Below are positions 49,162-62,166 of a stretch of 64,000 nt of DNA, one piece after another. Source of the DNA: Oscheius dolichura (lineage: Eukaryota > Nematoda > Chromadorea > Rhabditida > Rhabditidae). The notes beneath the pieces are model-generated. The model was not told the DNA's origin. It worked only from the letters and a program-made list of their open reading frames with translations, and did no database searches. The position numbers and the translations under genes were made by a program. Each line of letters begins with the position of its first letter. Within the stretch, counting starts at the first letter, position 1. The stretch covers positions 12,586,001 through 12,650,000 of the forward strand of contig OW051497.1 in the NCBI GenBank assembly GCA_932521035.1. Direction: 5' to 3'.

Positions 49162-52100
49162 AAAAGAGGGTAGGAGGTCCGAATTTGCACTCATTCGAAC
49201 CGCCTCATCGAGCTGAGTCTAAAAAACCAGCTCCGTCACAGGAGGACGCTTTTGCGCCACGTTATGGCTCCTAGATCATAAACCAGGGTTTAAGCCAATA
49301 CAAGTCTCTTGGGCAATTTGAACAGGCCAGTACGGAATAAAAGCCTAATGATTGGAGAACGTTCGACCACTCTTCTTGTAGAGCTCGACGAGTAGAGTAC
49401 GAATATTCCAAGATCGAATAGGGTTCGCTGAACAAATAGCGTTTTATAGCCCAAAAACTATTATAGTCCAAAAATAGGGTTTAAGCCAATACAAATCTCT
49501 TGGGCAATTTGAACAGGCCAGTACGCAATAAAAGCCTAATGATTGGAGAACGTTCGACCACTCTTCTTGTAGAGCTCGACGAGTAGAGTACGAATAATCC
49601 AGGATCCAATAGGGTTCGCTGAACAAATAGCGTTTTATAGCCCAAAAACTATTATAGTCCAAAAATAGGGTTTAAGCCAATACAAATCTCTTGGGCAATT
49701 TGAACAGGCCAGTACGGAATAAAAGCCTAATGATTGGAGAACGTTCGACCACTCTTCTTGTAGAGCTCGACGAGTAGAGTACGAATAATCCAAGATCGAA
49801 TAGAGTTGTCTGACCGAATAGCGTTTTATAGCCCAAAAACTATTATAATCCAGAAAAAGGTACAGTAATATGGGGCAGTTTTTGGAAAAGAGGGTAGGAG
49901 GTCCGAATTTGCACTCATTCGAACCGCCTCATCGAGCTGAGTCTAAAAAACCAGCTCCGTCACAGGAGGACGCTTTTGCGCCACGTTATGGCTCCTAGAT
50001 CATAAACCAGGGTTTAAGCCAATACAAGTCTCTTGGGCAATTTGAACAGGCCAGTACGGAATAAAAGCCTAATGATTGGAGAACGTTCGACCACTCTTCT
50101 TGTAGAGCTCGACGAGTAGAGTACGAATATTCCAAGATCGAATAGGGTTCGCTGAACAAATAGCGTTTTATAGCCCAAAAACTATTATAGTCCAAAAATA
50201 GGGTTTAAGCCAATACAAATCTCTTGGGCAATTTGAACAGGCCAGTACGGAATAAAAGCCTAATGATTGGAGAACGTTCGACCACTCTTCTTGTAGAGCT
50301 CGACGAGTAGAGTACGAATATTCCAAGATCGAATAGGGTTCGCTGAACAAATAGCGTTTTATAGCCCAAAAACTATTATAGTCCAAAAATAGGGTTTAAG
50401 CCAATACAAATCTCTTGGGCAATTTGAACAGGCCAGTACGCAATAAAAGCCTAATGATTGGAGAACGTTCGACCACTCTTCTTGTAGAGCTCGACGAGTA
50501 GAGTACGAATAATTCAAGATCGAATAGGGTTCGCTGAACAAATAGCGTTTTATAGCCCAAAAACTATTATAGTCCAAAAATAGGGTCTCTTGGGCAATTT
50601 GAACAGACCAGTACGGAATAAAAGCCTAACGATTTCAGAACGTTCGACCACTCTTCTTGTAGAGCTCGACGAGTAGAGTACGAATAATTCAAGATCGAAT
50701 AGGGTTGTCTGACCGAATAGCGTTTTATAGCCCAAAAACTATTATAGTCCAAAAATAGGGTTTAAGCCAATACAAATCTCTTGGGCAGTTTGAACAGGCC
50801 AGTACGGAATAAAAGCCTAACGATTTCAGAACGTTCGACCACTCTTCTTGTAGAGCTCGACGAGTAGAGTACGAATAATTCAAGATCGAATAGGGTTCGC
50901 TGAACAAATAGCGTTTTATAGCCCAAAAACTATTATAGTCCAAAAATAGGGTCTCTTGGGCAATTTGAACAGACCAGTACGCAATAAAAGCCTAATGATT
51001 GGAGAACGTTCGACCACTCTTCTTGTAGAGCTCGACGAGTAGAGTACGAATAATTCAAGATCGAATAGGGTTCGCTGAACAAATAGCGTTTTATAGCCCA
51101 AAAACTATTATAGTCCAAAAATAGGGTCTCTTGGGCAATTTGAACAGACCAGTACGGAATAAAAGCCTAACGATTTCAGAACGTTCGACCACTCTTCTTG
51201 TAGAGCTCGACGAGTAGAGTACGAATAATTCAAGATCGAATAGGGTTGTCTGACCGAATAGCGTTTTATAGCCCAAAAACTATTATAGTCCAAAAATAGG
51301 GTTTAAGCCAATACAAATCTCTTGGGCAATTTGAACAGGCCAGTACGCAATAAAAGCCTAATGATTGGAGAACGTTCGACCACTCTTCTTGTAGAGCGTG
51401 ACGAGTAGAGTACGAATAATTTAAGATCGAATAGGGTTGTCTGACCGAATAGCGTTTGATAGCCCAAAAACTATTATAGTCCAAAAATAGGGTTTAAGCC
51501 AATACAAATCTCTTGGGCAATTTGAACAGGCCAGTACGCAATAAAAGCCTAATGATTGGAGAACGTTCGACCACTCTTCTTGTAGAGCTCGACGAGTAGA
51601 GTACGAATAATTTAAGATCGAATAGGGTTGTCTGACCGAATAGCGTTTGATAGCCCAAAAACTATTATAGTCCAAAAATAGGGTTTAAGCCAATACAAGT
51701 CTCTTGGGCAATTTGAACGATTATCCAGGAACGGATGAAGAATTGCGAAGAAGGCAGAGAAATAATGAAACGTAGAAATAAACGGTGTTTTAGACAATAG
51801 TATTCAATCACATTTGTATAAAGAAATAAATTAAAATGTAGGACGGCTTGAAAATTAGCAATAATAGCGGCTAAGGAAGACTTCTGACGGTTTTACTAAG
51901 CGTAGCTATGCGTTCCTCAGTAATTTGTTATTACTGCTCTCAGTCCGAGCATTTCTACTTTGAAATATCGATGCTTTCCATTCATGTCATATCATCTGCA
52001 AAAAAAAATACAAAAAATACAAAAAATACAAAAAATAAAAAAATACACCATGAATGCAAAAAGAACAAGCAATGCAAAGATTCGGCAAGACAAGTCCAAG

Positions 52101-52374
52101 TGGTTTTAGGCCATGAATTCACCGATTCTGAATTGAAGCATTGTCGTTGGAGCGCACCGCCAATGCCGGGATTCTTTTTCAAATCACCGACTTTTTTTGT
52201 TCCAGTGGATGACATCACTGCATTGGTGAAACGCCGTATTTGCCTGTTCCTAATTTCCTTGCTTTGCTACCGTTTTATGCACACCACCATATTTATAACA
52301 TTAATATAATATATACATTAATAATATATATATACATTAATATAATATATATTTATAACATTAATATAATATAT
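49162..52374 (+). repeat. E-bearing higher-order repeat, unit b (3213 bp)
   Basis: The unit begins with a 5'-truncated haplotype-1 P module (49162-49284). It continues with 191-bp monomers, one full P module at 49847-50008, a set of 175-bp and AACGATTTC-type monomers, and two monomers carrying GCGTTTGATAGCCC, and ends with E. It is bounded by E ends on both sides. Confidence 0.85.
51719..52374 (+). repeat. E element, copy 2
   Basis: Same 656 bp, same two junctions as copy 1, at +3213. The 133-codon forward frame and the 78-codon reverse frame are unchanged. Confidence 0.85.
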
Positions 52375-55300
52375 AAAAGAGGGTAGGAGGTCCGAATTTG
52401 CACTCATTCGAACCGCCTCATCGAGCTGAGTCTAAAAAACCAGCTCCGTCACAGGAGGACGCTTTTGCGCCACGTTATGGCTCCTAGATCATAAACCAGG
52501 GTTTAAGCCAATACAAGTCTCTTGGGCAATTTGAACAGGCCAGTACGGAATAAAAGCCTAATGATTGGAGAACGTTCGACCACTCTTCTTGTAGAGCTCG
52601 ACGAGTAGAGTACGAATAATTCAAGATCGAATAGGGTTCGCTGAACAAATAGCGTTTTATAGCCCAAAAACTATTATAGTCCAAAAATAGGGTCTCTTGG
52701 GCAATTTGAACAGGCCAGTACGGAATAAAAGCCTAATGATTGGAGAACGTTCGACCACTCTTCTTGTAGAGCTCGACGAGTAGAGTACGAATATTCCAAG
52801 ATCGAATAGGGTTCGCTGAACAAATAGCGTTTTATAGCCCAAAAACTATTATAGTCCAAAAATAGGGTTTAAGCCAATACAAATCTCTTGGGCAATTTGA
52901 ACAGGCCAGTACGCAATAAAAGCCTAATGATTGGAGAACGTTCGACCACTCTTCTTGTAGAGCTCGACGAGTAGAGTACGAATAATCCAGGATCCAATAG
53001 GGTTCGCTGAACAAATAGCGTTTTATAGCCCAAAAACTATTATAGTCCAAAAATAGGGTTTAAGCCAATACAAATCTCTTGGGCAATTTGAACAGGCCAG
53101 TACGGAATAAAAGCCTAATGATTGGAGAACGTTCGACCACTCTTCTTGTAGAGCTCGACGAGTAGAGTACGAATAATCCAAGATCGAATAGAGTTGTCTG
53201 ACCGAATAGCGTTTTATAGCCCAAAAACTATTATAATCCAGAAAAAGGTACAGTAATATGGGGCAGTTTTTGGAAAAGAGGGTAGGAGGTCCGAATTTGC
53301 ACTCATTCGAACCGCCTCATCGAGCTGAGTCTAAAAAACCAGCTCCGTCACAGGAGGACGCTTTTGCGCCACGTTATGGCTCCTAGATCATAAACCAGGG
53401 TTTAAGCCAATACAAGTCTCTTGGGCAATTTGAACAGGCCAGTACGGAATAAAAGCCTAATGATTGGAGAACGTTCGACCACTCTTCTTGTAGAGCTCGA
53501 CGAGTAGAGTACGAATATTCCAAGATCGAATAGGGTTCGCTGAACAAATAGCGTTTTATAGCCCAAAAACTATTATAGTCCAAAAATAGGGTTTAAGCCA
53601 ATACAAATCTCTTGGGCAATTTGAACAGGCCAGTACGGAATAAAAGCCTAATGATTGGAGAACGTTCGACCACTCTTCTTGTAGAGCTCGACGAGTAGAG
53701 TACGAATATTCCAAGATCGAATAGGGTTCGCTGAACAAATAGCGTTTTATAGCCCAAAAACTATTATAGTCCAAAAATAGGGTTTAAGCCAATACAAATC
53801 TCTTGGGCAATTTGAACAGGCCAGTACGCAATAAAAGCCTAATGATTGGAGAACGTTCGACCACTCTTCTTGTAGAGCTCGACGAGTAGAGTACGAATAA
53901 TTCAAGATCGAATAGGGTTCGCTGAACAAATAGCGTTTTATAGCCCAAAAACTATTATAGTCCAAAAATAGGGTCTCTTGGGCAATTTGAACAGACCAGT
54001 ACGGAATAAAAGCCTAACGATTTCAGAACGTTCGACCACTCTTCTTGTAGAGCTCGACGAGTAGAGTACGAATAATTCAAGATCGAATAGGGTTGTCTGA
54101 CCGAATAGCGTTTTATAGCCCAAAAACTATTATAGTCCAAAAATAGGGTTTAAGCCAATACAAATCTCTTGGGCAGTTTGAACAGGCCAGTACGGAATAA
54201 AAGCCTAACGATTTCAGAACGTTCGACCACTCTTCTTGTAGAGCTCGACGAGTAGAGTACGAATAATTCAAGATCGAATAGGGTTCGCTGAACAAATAGC
54301 GTTTTATAGCCCAAAAACTATTATAGTCCAAAAATAGGGTCTCTTGGGCAATTTGAACAGACCAGTACGCAATAAAAGCCTAATGATTGGAGAACGTTCG
54401 ACCACTCTTCTTGTAGAGCTCGACGAGTAGAGTACGAATAATTCAAGATCGAATAGGGTTCGCTGAACAAATAGCGTTTTATAGCCCAAAAACTATTATA
54501 GTCCAAAAATAGGGTCTCTTGGGCAATTTGAACAGACCAGTACGGAATAAAAGCCTAACGATTTCAGAACGTTCGACCACTCTTCTTGTAGAGCTCGACG
54601 AGTAGAGTACGAATAATTCAAGATCGAATAGGGTTGTCTGACCGAATAGCGTTTTATAGCCCAAAAACTATTATAGTCCAAAAATAGGGTTTAAGCCAAT
54701 ACAAATCTCTTGGGCAATTTGAACAGGCCAGTACGCAATAAAAGCCTAATGATTGGAGAACGTTCGACCACTCTTCTTGTAGAGCGTGACGAGTAGAGTA
54801 CGAATAATTTAAGATCGAATAGGGTTGTCTGACCGAATAGCGTTTGATAGCCCAAAAACTATTATAGTCCAAAAATAGGGTTTAAGCCAATACAAATCTC
54901 TTGGGCAATTTGAACAGGCCAGTACGCAATAAAAGCCTAATGATTGGAGAACGTTCGACCACTCTTCTTGTAGAGCTCGACGAGTAGAGTACGAATAATT
55001 TAAGATCGAATAGGGTTGTCTGACCGAATAGCGTTTGATAGCCCAAAAACTATTATAGTCCAAAAATAGGGTTTAAGCCAATACAAGTCTCTTGGGCAAT
55101 TTGAACGATTATCCAGGAACGGATGAAGAATTGCGAAGAAGGCAGAGAAATAATGAAACGTAGAAATAAACGGTGTTTTAGACAATAGTATTCAATCACA
55201 TTTGTATAAAGAAATAAATTAAAATGTAGGACGGCTTGAAAATTAGCAATAATAGCGGCTAAGGAAGACTTCTGACGGTTTTACTAAGCGTAGCTATGCG

Positions 55301-55762
55301 TTCCTCAGTAATTTGTTATTACTGCTCTCAGTCCGAGCATTTCTACTTTGAAATATCGATGCTTTCCATTCATGTCATATCATCTGCAAAAAAAAATACA
55401 AAAAATACAAAAAATACAAAAAATAAAAAAATACACCATGAATGCAAAAAGAACAAGCAATGCAAAGATTCGGCAAGACAAGTCCAAGTGGTTTTAGGCC
55501 ATGAATTCACCGATTCTGAATTGAAGCATTGTCGTTGGAGCGCACCGCCAATGCCGGGATTCTTTTTCAAATCACCGACTTTTTTTGTTCCAGTGGATGA
55601 CATCACTGCATTGGTGAAACGCCGTATTTGCCTGTTCCTAATTTCCTTGCTTTGCTACCGTTTTATGCACACCACCATATTTATAACATTAATATAATAT
55701 ATACATTAATAATATATATATACATTAATATAATATATATTTATAACATTAATATAATATAT
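52375..55762 (+). repeat. E-bearing higher-order repeat, unit c (3388 bp)
   Basis: Same order as the preceding unit with one extra 175-bp monomer after the truncated P module. Its full P module is at 53235-53396. Confidence 0.83.
55107..55762 (+). repeat. E element, copy 3
   Basis: Same 656 bp and junctions, 3388 bp after copy 2. The extra 175 bp relative to the previous spacing equals one 175-bp monomer near 52657-52842. Confidence 0.85.
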
Positions 55763-58442
55763 AAAAGAGGGTAGGAGGTCCGAATTTGCACTCATTCGAA
55801 CCGCCTCATCGAGCTGAGTCTAAAAAACCAGCTCCGTCACAGGAGGACGCTTTTGCGCCACGTTATGGCTCCTAGATCATAAACCAGGGTTTAAGCCAAT
55901 ACAAGTCTCTTGGGCAATTTGAACAGGCCAGTACGGAATAAAAGCCTAATGATTGGAGAACGTTCGACCACTCTTCTTGTAGAGCTCGACGAGTAGAGTA
56001 CGAATAATTCAAGATCGAATAGGGTTCGCTGAACAAATAGCGTTTTATAGCCCAAAAACTATTATAGTCCAAAAATAGGGTTTAAGCCAATACAAATCTC
56101 TTGGGCAATTTGAACAGGCCAGTACGGAATAAAAGCCTAATGATTGGAGAACGTTCGACCACTCTTCTTGTAGAGCTCGACGAGTAGAGTACGAATATTC
56201 CAAGATCGAATAGGGTTCGCTGAACAAATAGCGTTTTATAGCCCAAAAACTATTATAGTCCAAAAATAGGGTTTAAGCCAATACAAATCTCTTGGGCAAT
56301 TTGAACAGGCCAGTACGGAATAAAAGCCTAATGATTGGTAAACGTTCGACCACTCTTCTTGTAGAGCTCGACGAGTAGAGTACGAATATTCCAAGATCGA
56401 ATAGGGTTCGCTGAACAAATAGCGTTTTATAGCCCAAAAACTATTATAGTCCAAAAATAGGGTTTAAGCCAATACAAATCTCTTGGGCAATTTGAACAGG
56501 CCAGTACGCAATAAAAGCCTAATGATTGGAGAACGTTCGACCACTCTTCTTGTAGAGCTCGACGAGTAGAGTACGAATAATTCAAGATCGAATAGGGTTC
56601 GCTGAACAAATAGCGTTTTATAGCCCAAAAACTATTATAGTCCAAAAATAGGGTCTCTTGGGCAATTTGAACAGACCAGTACGGAATAAAAGCCTAACGA
56701 TTTCAGAACGTTCGACCACTCTTCTTGTAGAGCTCGACGAGTAGAGTACGAATAATTCAAGATCGAATAGGGTTGTCTGACCGAATAGCGTTTTATAGCC
56801 CAAAAACTATTATAGTCCAAAAATAGGGTTTAAGCCAATACAAATCTCTTGGGCAGTTTGAACAGGCCAGTACGGAATAAAAGCCTAACGATTTCAGAAC
56901 GTTCGACCACTCTTCTTGTAGAGCTCGACGAGTAGAGTACGAATAATTCAAGATCGAATAGGGTTCGCTGAACAAATAGCGTTTTATAGCCCAAAAACTA
57001 TTATAGTCCAAAAATAGGGTCTCTTGGGCAATTTGAACAGACCAGTACGGAATAAAAGCCTAACGATTTCAGAACGTTCGACCACTCTTCTTGTAGAGCT
57101 CGACGAGTAGAGTACGAATAATTCAAGATCGAATAGGGTTCGCTGAACAAATAGCGTTTTATAGCCCAAAAACTATTATAGTCCAAAAATAGGGTCTCTT
57201 GGGCAATTTGAACAGACCAGTACGGAATAAAAGCCTAACGATTTCAGAACGTTCGACCACTCTTCTTGTAGAGCTCGACGAGTAGAGTACGAATAATTCA
57301 AGATCGAATAGGGTTGTCTGACCGAATAGCGTTTTATAGCCCAAAAACTATTATAGTCCAAAAATAGGGTTTAAGCCAATACAAATCTCTTGGGCAATTT
57401 GAACAGGCCAGTACGCAATAAAAGCCTAATGATTGGAGAACGTTCGACCACTCTTCTTGTAGAGCGTGACGAGTAGAGTACGAATAATTTAAGATCGAAT
57501 AGGGTTGTCTGACCGAATAGCGTTTGATAGCCCAAAAACTATTATAGTCCAAAAATAGGGTTTAAGCCAATACAAATCTCTTGGGCAATTTGAACAGGCC
57601 AGTACGCAATAAAAGCCTAATGATTGGAGAACGTTCGACCATTCTTCTTGTAGAGCTCGACGAGTAGAGTACGAATAATTTAAGATCGAATAGGGTTGTC
57701 TGACCGAATAGCGTTTGATAGCCCAAAAACTATTATAGTCCAAAAATAGGGTTTAAGCCAATACAAGTCTCTTGGGCAATTTGAACGATTATCCAGGAAC
57801 GGATGAAGAATTGCGAAGAAGGCAGAGAAATAATGAAACGTAGAAATAAACGGTGTTTTAGACAATAGTATTCAATCACATTTGTATAAAGAAATAAATT
57901 AAAATGTAGGACGGCTTGAAAATTAGCAATAATAGCGGCTAAGGAAGACTTCTGACGGTTTTACTAAGCGTAGCTATGCGTTCCTCAGTAATTTGTTATT
58001 ACTGCTCTCAGTCCGAGCATTTCTACTTTGAAATATCGATGCTTTCCATTCATGTCATATCATCTGCAAAAAAAAATACAAAAAATACAAAAAATACAAA
58101 AAATAAAAAAATACACCATGAATGCAAAAAGAACAAGCAATGCAAAGATTCGGCAAGACAAGTCCAAGTGGTTTTAGGCCATGAATTCACCGATTCTGAA
58201 TTGAAGCATTGTCGTTGGAGCGCACCGCCAATGCCGGGATTCTTTTTCAAATCACCGACTTTTTTTGTTCCAGTGGATGACATCACTGCATTGGTGAAAC
58301 GCCGTATTTGCCTGTTCCTAATTTCCTTGCTTTGCTACCGTTTTATGCACACCACCATATTTATAACATTAATATAATATATACATTAATAATATATATA
58401 TACATTAATATAATATATATTTATAACATTAATATAATATAT
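55763..58442 (+). repeat. E-bearing higher-order repeat, unit d (2680 bp)
   Basis: Truncated P module, then only plain monomers up to E; the full P module is missing. A private change GATTGGTAAACG is seen at about 56333, and CCATTCTTC for CCACTCTTC at about 57642. Confidence 0.83.
57787..58442 (+). repeat. E element, copy 4
   Basis: Same 656 bp and junctions, 2680 bp after copy 3. The intervening unit has no full P module, which explains the shorter spacing. Confidence 0.85.
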
Positions 58443-61400
58443 AAAAGAGGGTAGGAGGTCCGAATTTGCACTCATTCGAACCGCCTCATCGAGCTGAGTC
58501 TAAAAAACCAGCTCCGTCACAGGAGGACGCTTTTGCGCCACGTTATGGCTCCTAGATCATAAACCAGGGTTTAAGCCAATACAAGTCTCTTGGGCAATTT
58601 GAACAGGCCAGTACGGAATAAAAGCCTAATGATTGGAGAACGTTCGACCACTCTTCTTGTAGAGCTCGACGAGTAGAGTACGAATAATTCAAGATCGAAT
58701 AGGGTTCGCTGAACAAATAGCGTTTTATAGCCCAAAAACTATTATAGTCCAAAAATAGGGTTTAAGCCAATACAAATCTCTTGGGCAATTTGAACAGGCC
58801 AGTACGGAATAAAAGCCTAATGATTGGAGAACGTTCGACCACTCTTCTTGTAGAGCTCGACGAGTAGAGTACGAATATTCCAAGATCGAATAGGGTTCGC
58901 TGAACAAATAGCGTTTTATAGCCCAAAAACTATTATAGTCCAAAAATAGGGTTTAAGCCAATACAAATCTCTTGGGCAATTTGAACAGGCCAGTACGGAA
59001 TAAAAGCCTAATGATTGGAGAACGTTCGACCACTCTTCTTGTAGAGCTCGACGAGGAGAGTACGAATATTCCAAGATCGAATAGACTTGTCTGACCGAAT
59101 AGCGTTTTATAGCCCAAAAACTATTATAATCCAGAAAAAGGTACAGTAATATGGGGCAGTTTTTGGAAAAGAGGGTAGGAGGTCCGAATTTGCACTCATT
59201 CGAACCGCCTCATCGAGCTGAGTCTAAAAAACCAGCTCCCGTCACAGGAGGACGCTTTTGAGCCACGTTATGGCTCCTAGATCATAAACCAGGGTTTAAG
59301 CCAATACAAGTCTCTTGGGCAATTTGAACAGGCCAGTACGGAATAAAAGCCTAATGATTGGAGAACGTTCGACCACTCTTCTTGTAGAGCTCGACGAGGA
59401 GAGTACGAATATTCCAAGATCGAATAGACTTGTCTGACCGAATAGCGTTTTATAGCCCAAAAACTATTATAATCCAGAAAAAGGTACAGTAATATGGGGC
59501 AGTTTTTGGAAAAGAGGGTAGGAGGTCCGAATTTGCACTTATTCGAACCGCCTCATCGAGCTGAGTCTAAAAAACCAGCTCCCGTCACAGGAGGACGCTT
59601 TTGAGCCACGTTATGGCTCCTAGATCATAAACCAGGGTTTAAGCCAATACAAGTCTCTTGGGCAATTTGAACAGGCCAGTACGGAATAAAAGCCTAATGA
59701 TTGGAGAACGTTCGACCACTCTTCTTGTAGAGCTCGACGAGTAGAGGGCGAATAATCCAAGATCGAATAGAGTTGTCTGACCGAATAGCGTTTTATAGCC
59801 CAAAAACTATTATAATCCAGAAAAAGGTACAGTAATATGGGGCAGTTTTTGGAAAAGAGGGTAGGAGGTCCGAATTTGCACTCATTCGAACCGCCTCATC
59901 GAGCTGAGTCTAAAAAACCAGCTCCGTCACAGGAGGACGCTTTTGCGCCACGTTATGGCTCCTAGATCATAAACCAGGGTTTAAGCCAATACAAGTCTCT
60001 TGGGCAATTTGAACAGGCCAGTACGGAATAAAAGCCTAATGATTGGAGAACGTTCGACCACTCTTCTTGTAGAGCTCGACGAGTAGAGTACGAATATTCC
60101 AAGATCGAATAGGGTTCGCTGAACAAATAGCGTTTTATAGCCCAAAAACTATTATAGTCCAAAAATAGGGTTTAAGCCAATACAAATCTCTTGGGCAATT
60201 TGAACAGGCCAGTACGGAATAAAAGCCTAATGATTGGAGAACGTTCGACCACTCTTCTTGTAGAGCTCGACGAGTAGAGTACGAATATTCCAAGATCGAA
60301 TAGGGTTCGCTGAACAAATAGCGTTTTATAGCCCAAAAACTATTATAGTCCAAAAATAGGGTTTAAGCCAATACAAATCTCTTGGGCAATTTGAACAGGC
60401 CAGTACGCAATAAAAGCCTAATGATTGGAGAACGTTCGACCACTCTTCTTGTAGAGCTCGACGAGTAGAGTACGAATAATTCAAGATCGAATAGGGTTCG
60501 CTGAACAAATAGCGTTTTATAGCCCAAAAACTATTATAGTCCAAAAATAGGGTCTCTTGGGCAATTTGAACAGACCAGTACGGAATAAAAGCCTAACGAT
60601 TTCAGAACGTTCGACCACTCTTCTTGTAGAGCTCGACGAGTAGAGTACGAATAATTCAAGATCGAATAGGGTTGTCTGACCGAATAGCGTTTTATAGCCC
60701 AAAAACTATTATAGTCCAAAAATAGGGTTTAAGCCAATACAAATCTCTTGGGCAGTTTGAACAGGCCAGTACGGAATAAAAGCCTAACGATTTCAGAACG
60801 TTCGACCACTCTTCTTGTAGAGCTCGACGAGTAGAGTACGAATAATTCAAGATCGAATAGGGTTCGCTGAACAAATAGCGTTTTATAGCCCAAAAACTAT
60901 TATAGTCCAAAAATAGGGTCTCTTGGGCAATTTGAACAGACCAGTACGGAATAAAAGCCTAACGATTTCAGAACGTTCGACCACTCTTCTTGTAGAGCTC
61001 GACGAGTAGAGTACGAATAATTCAAGATCGAATAGGGTTGTCTGACCGAATAGCGTTTTATAGCCCAAAAACTGTTATAGTCCAAAAATAGGGTTTAAGC
61101 CAATACAAATCTCTTGGGCAATTTGAACAGGCCAGTACGCAATAAAAGCCTAATGATTGGAGAACGTTCGACCACTCTTCTTGTAGAGCGTGACGAGTAG
61201 AGTACGAATAATTTAAGATCGAATAGGGTTGTCTGACCGAATAGCGTTTGATAGCCCAAAAACTATTATAGTCCAAAAATAGGGTTTAAGCCAATACAAA
61301 TCTCTTGGGCAATTTGAACAGGCCAGTACGCAATAAAAGCCTAATGATTGGAGAACGTTCGACCACTCTTCTTGTAGAGCTCGACGAGTAGAGTACGAAT

Positions 61401-62166
61401 AATTTAAGATCGAATAGGGTTGTCTGACCGAATAGCGTTTGATAGCCCAAAAACTATTATAGTCCAAAAATAGGGTTTAAGCCAATACAAGTCTCTTGGG
61501 CAATTTGAACGATTATCCAGGAACGGATGAAGAATTGCGAAGAAGGCAGAGAAATAATGAAACGTAGAAATAAACGGTGTTTTAGACAATAGTATTCAAT
61601 CACATTTGTATAAAGAAATAAATTAAAATGTAGGACGGCTTGAAAATTAGCAATAATAGCGGCTAAGGAAGACTTCTGACGGTTTTACTAAGCGTAGCTA
61701 TGCGTTCCTCAGTAATTTGTTATTACTGCTCTCAGTCCGAGCATTTCTACTTTGAAATATCGATGCTTTCCATTCATGTCATATCATCTGCAAAAAAAAA
61801 TACAAAAAATACAAAAAATACAAAAAATAAAAAAATACACCATGAATGCAAAAAGAACAAGCAATGCAAAGATTCGGCAAGACAAGTCCAAGTGGTTTTA
61901 GGCCATGAATTCACCGATTCTGAATTGAAGCATTGTCGTTGGAGCGCACCGCCAATGCCGGGATTCTTTTTCAAATCACCGACTTTTTTTGTTCCAGTGG
62001 ATGACATCACTGCATTGGTGAAACGCCGTATTTGCCTGTTCCTAATTTCCTTGCTTTGCTACCGTTTTATGCACACCACCATATTTATAACATTAATATA
62101 ATATATACATTAATAATATATATATACATTAATATAATATATATTTATAACATTAATATAATATAT
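58443..62166 (+). repeat. E-bearing higher-order repeat, unit e (3724 bp)
   Basis: Truncated P module, two monomers, the P2-P2-P1 triple at 59128-59975, and then the same run of monomers up to E but with one 175-bp monomer fewer. A private change ACTGTTATAG is at about 61072. Confidence 0.83.
61511..62166 (+). repeat. E element, copy 5
   Basis: Same 656 bp and junctions, 3724 bp after copy 4. The intervening unit contains the P2-P2-P1 triple, which explains the longer spacing. Confidence 0.85.
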
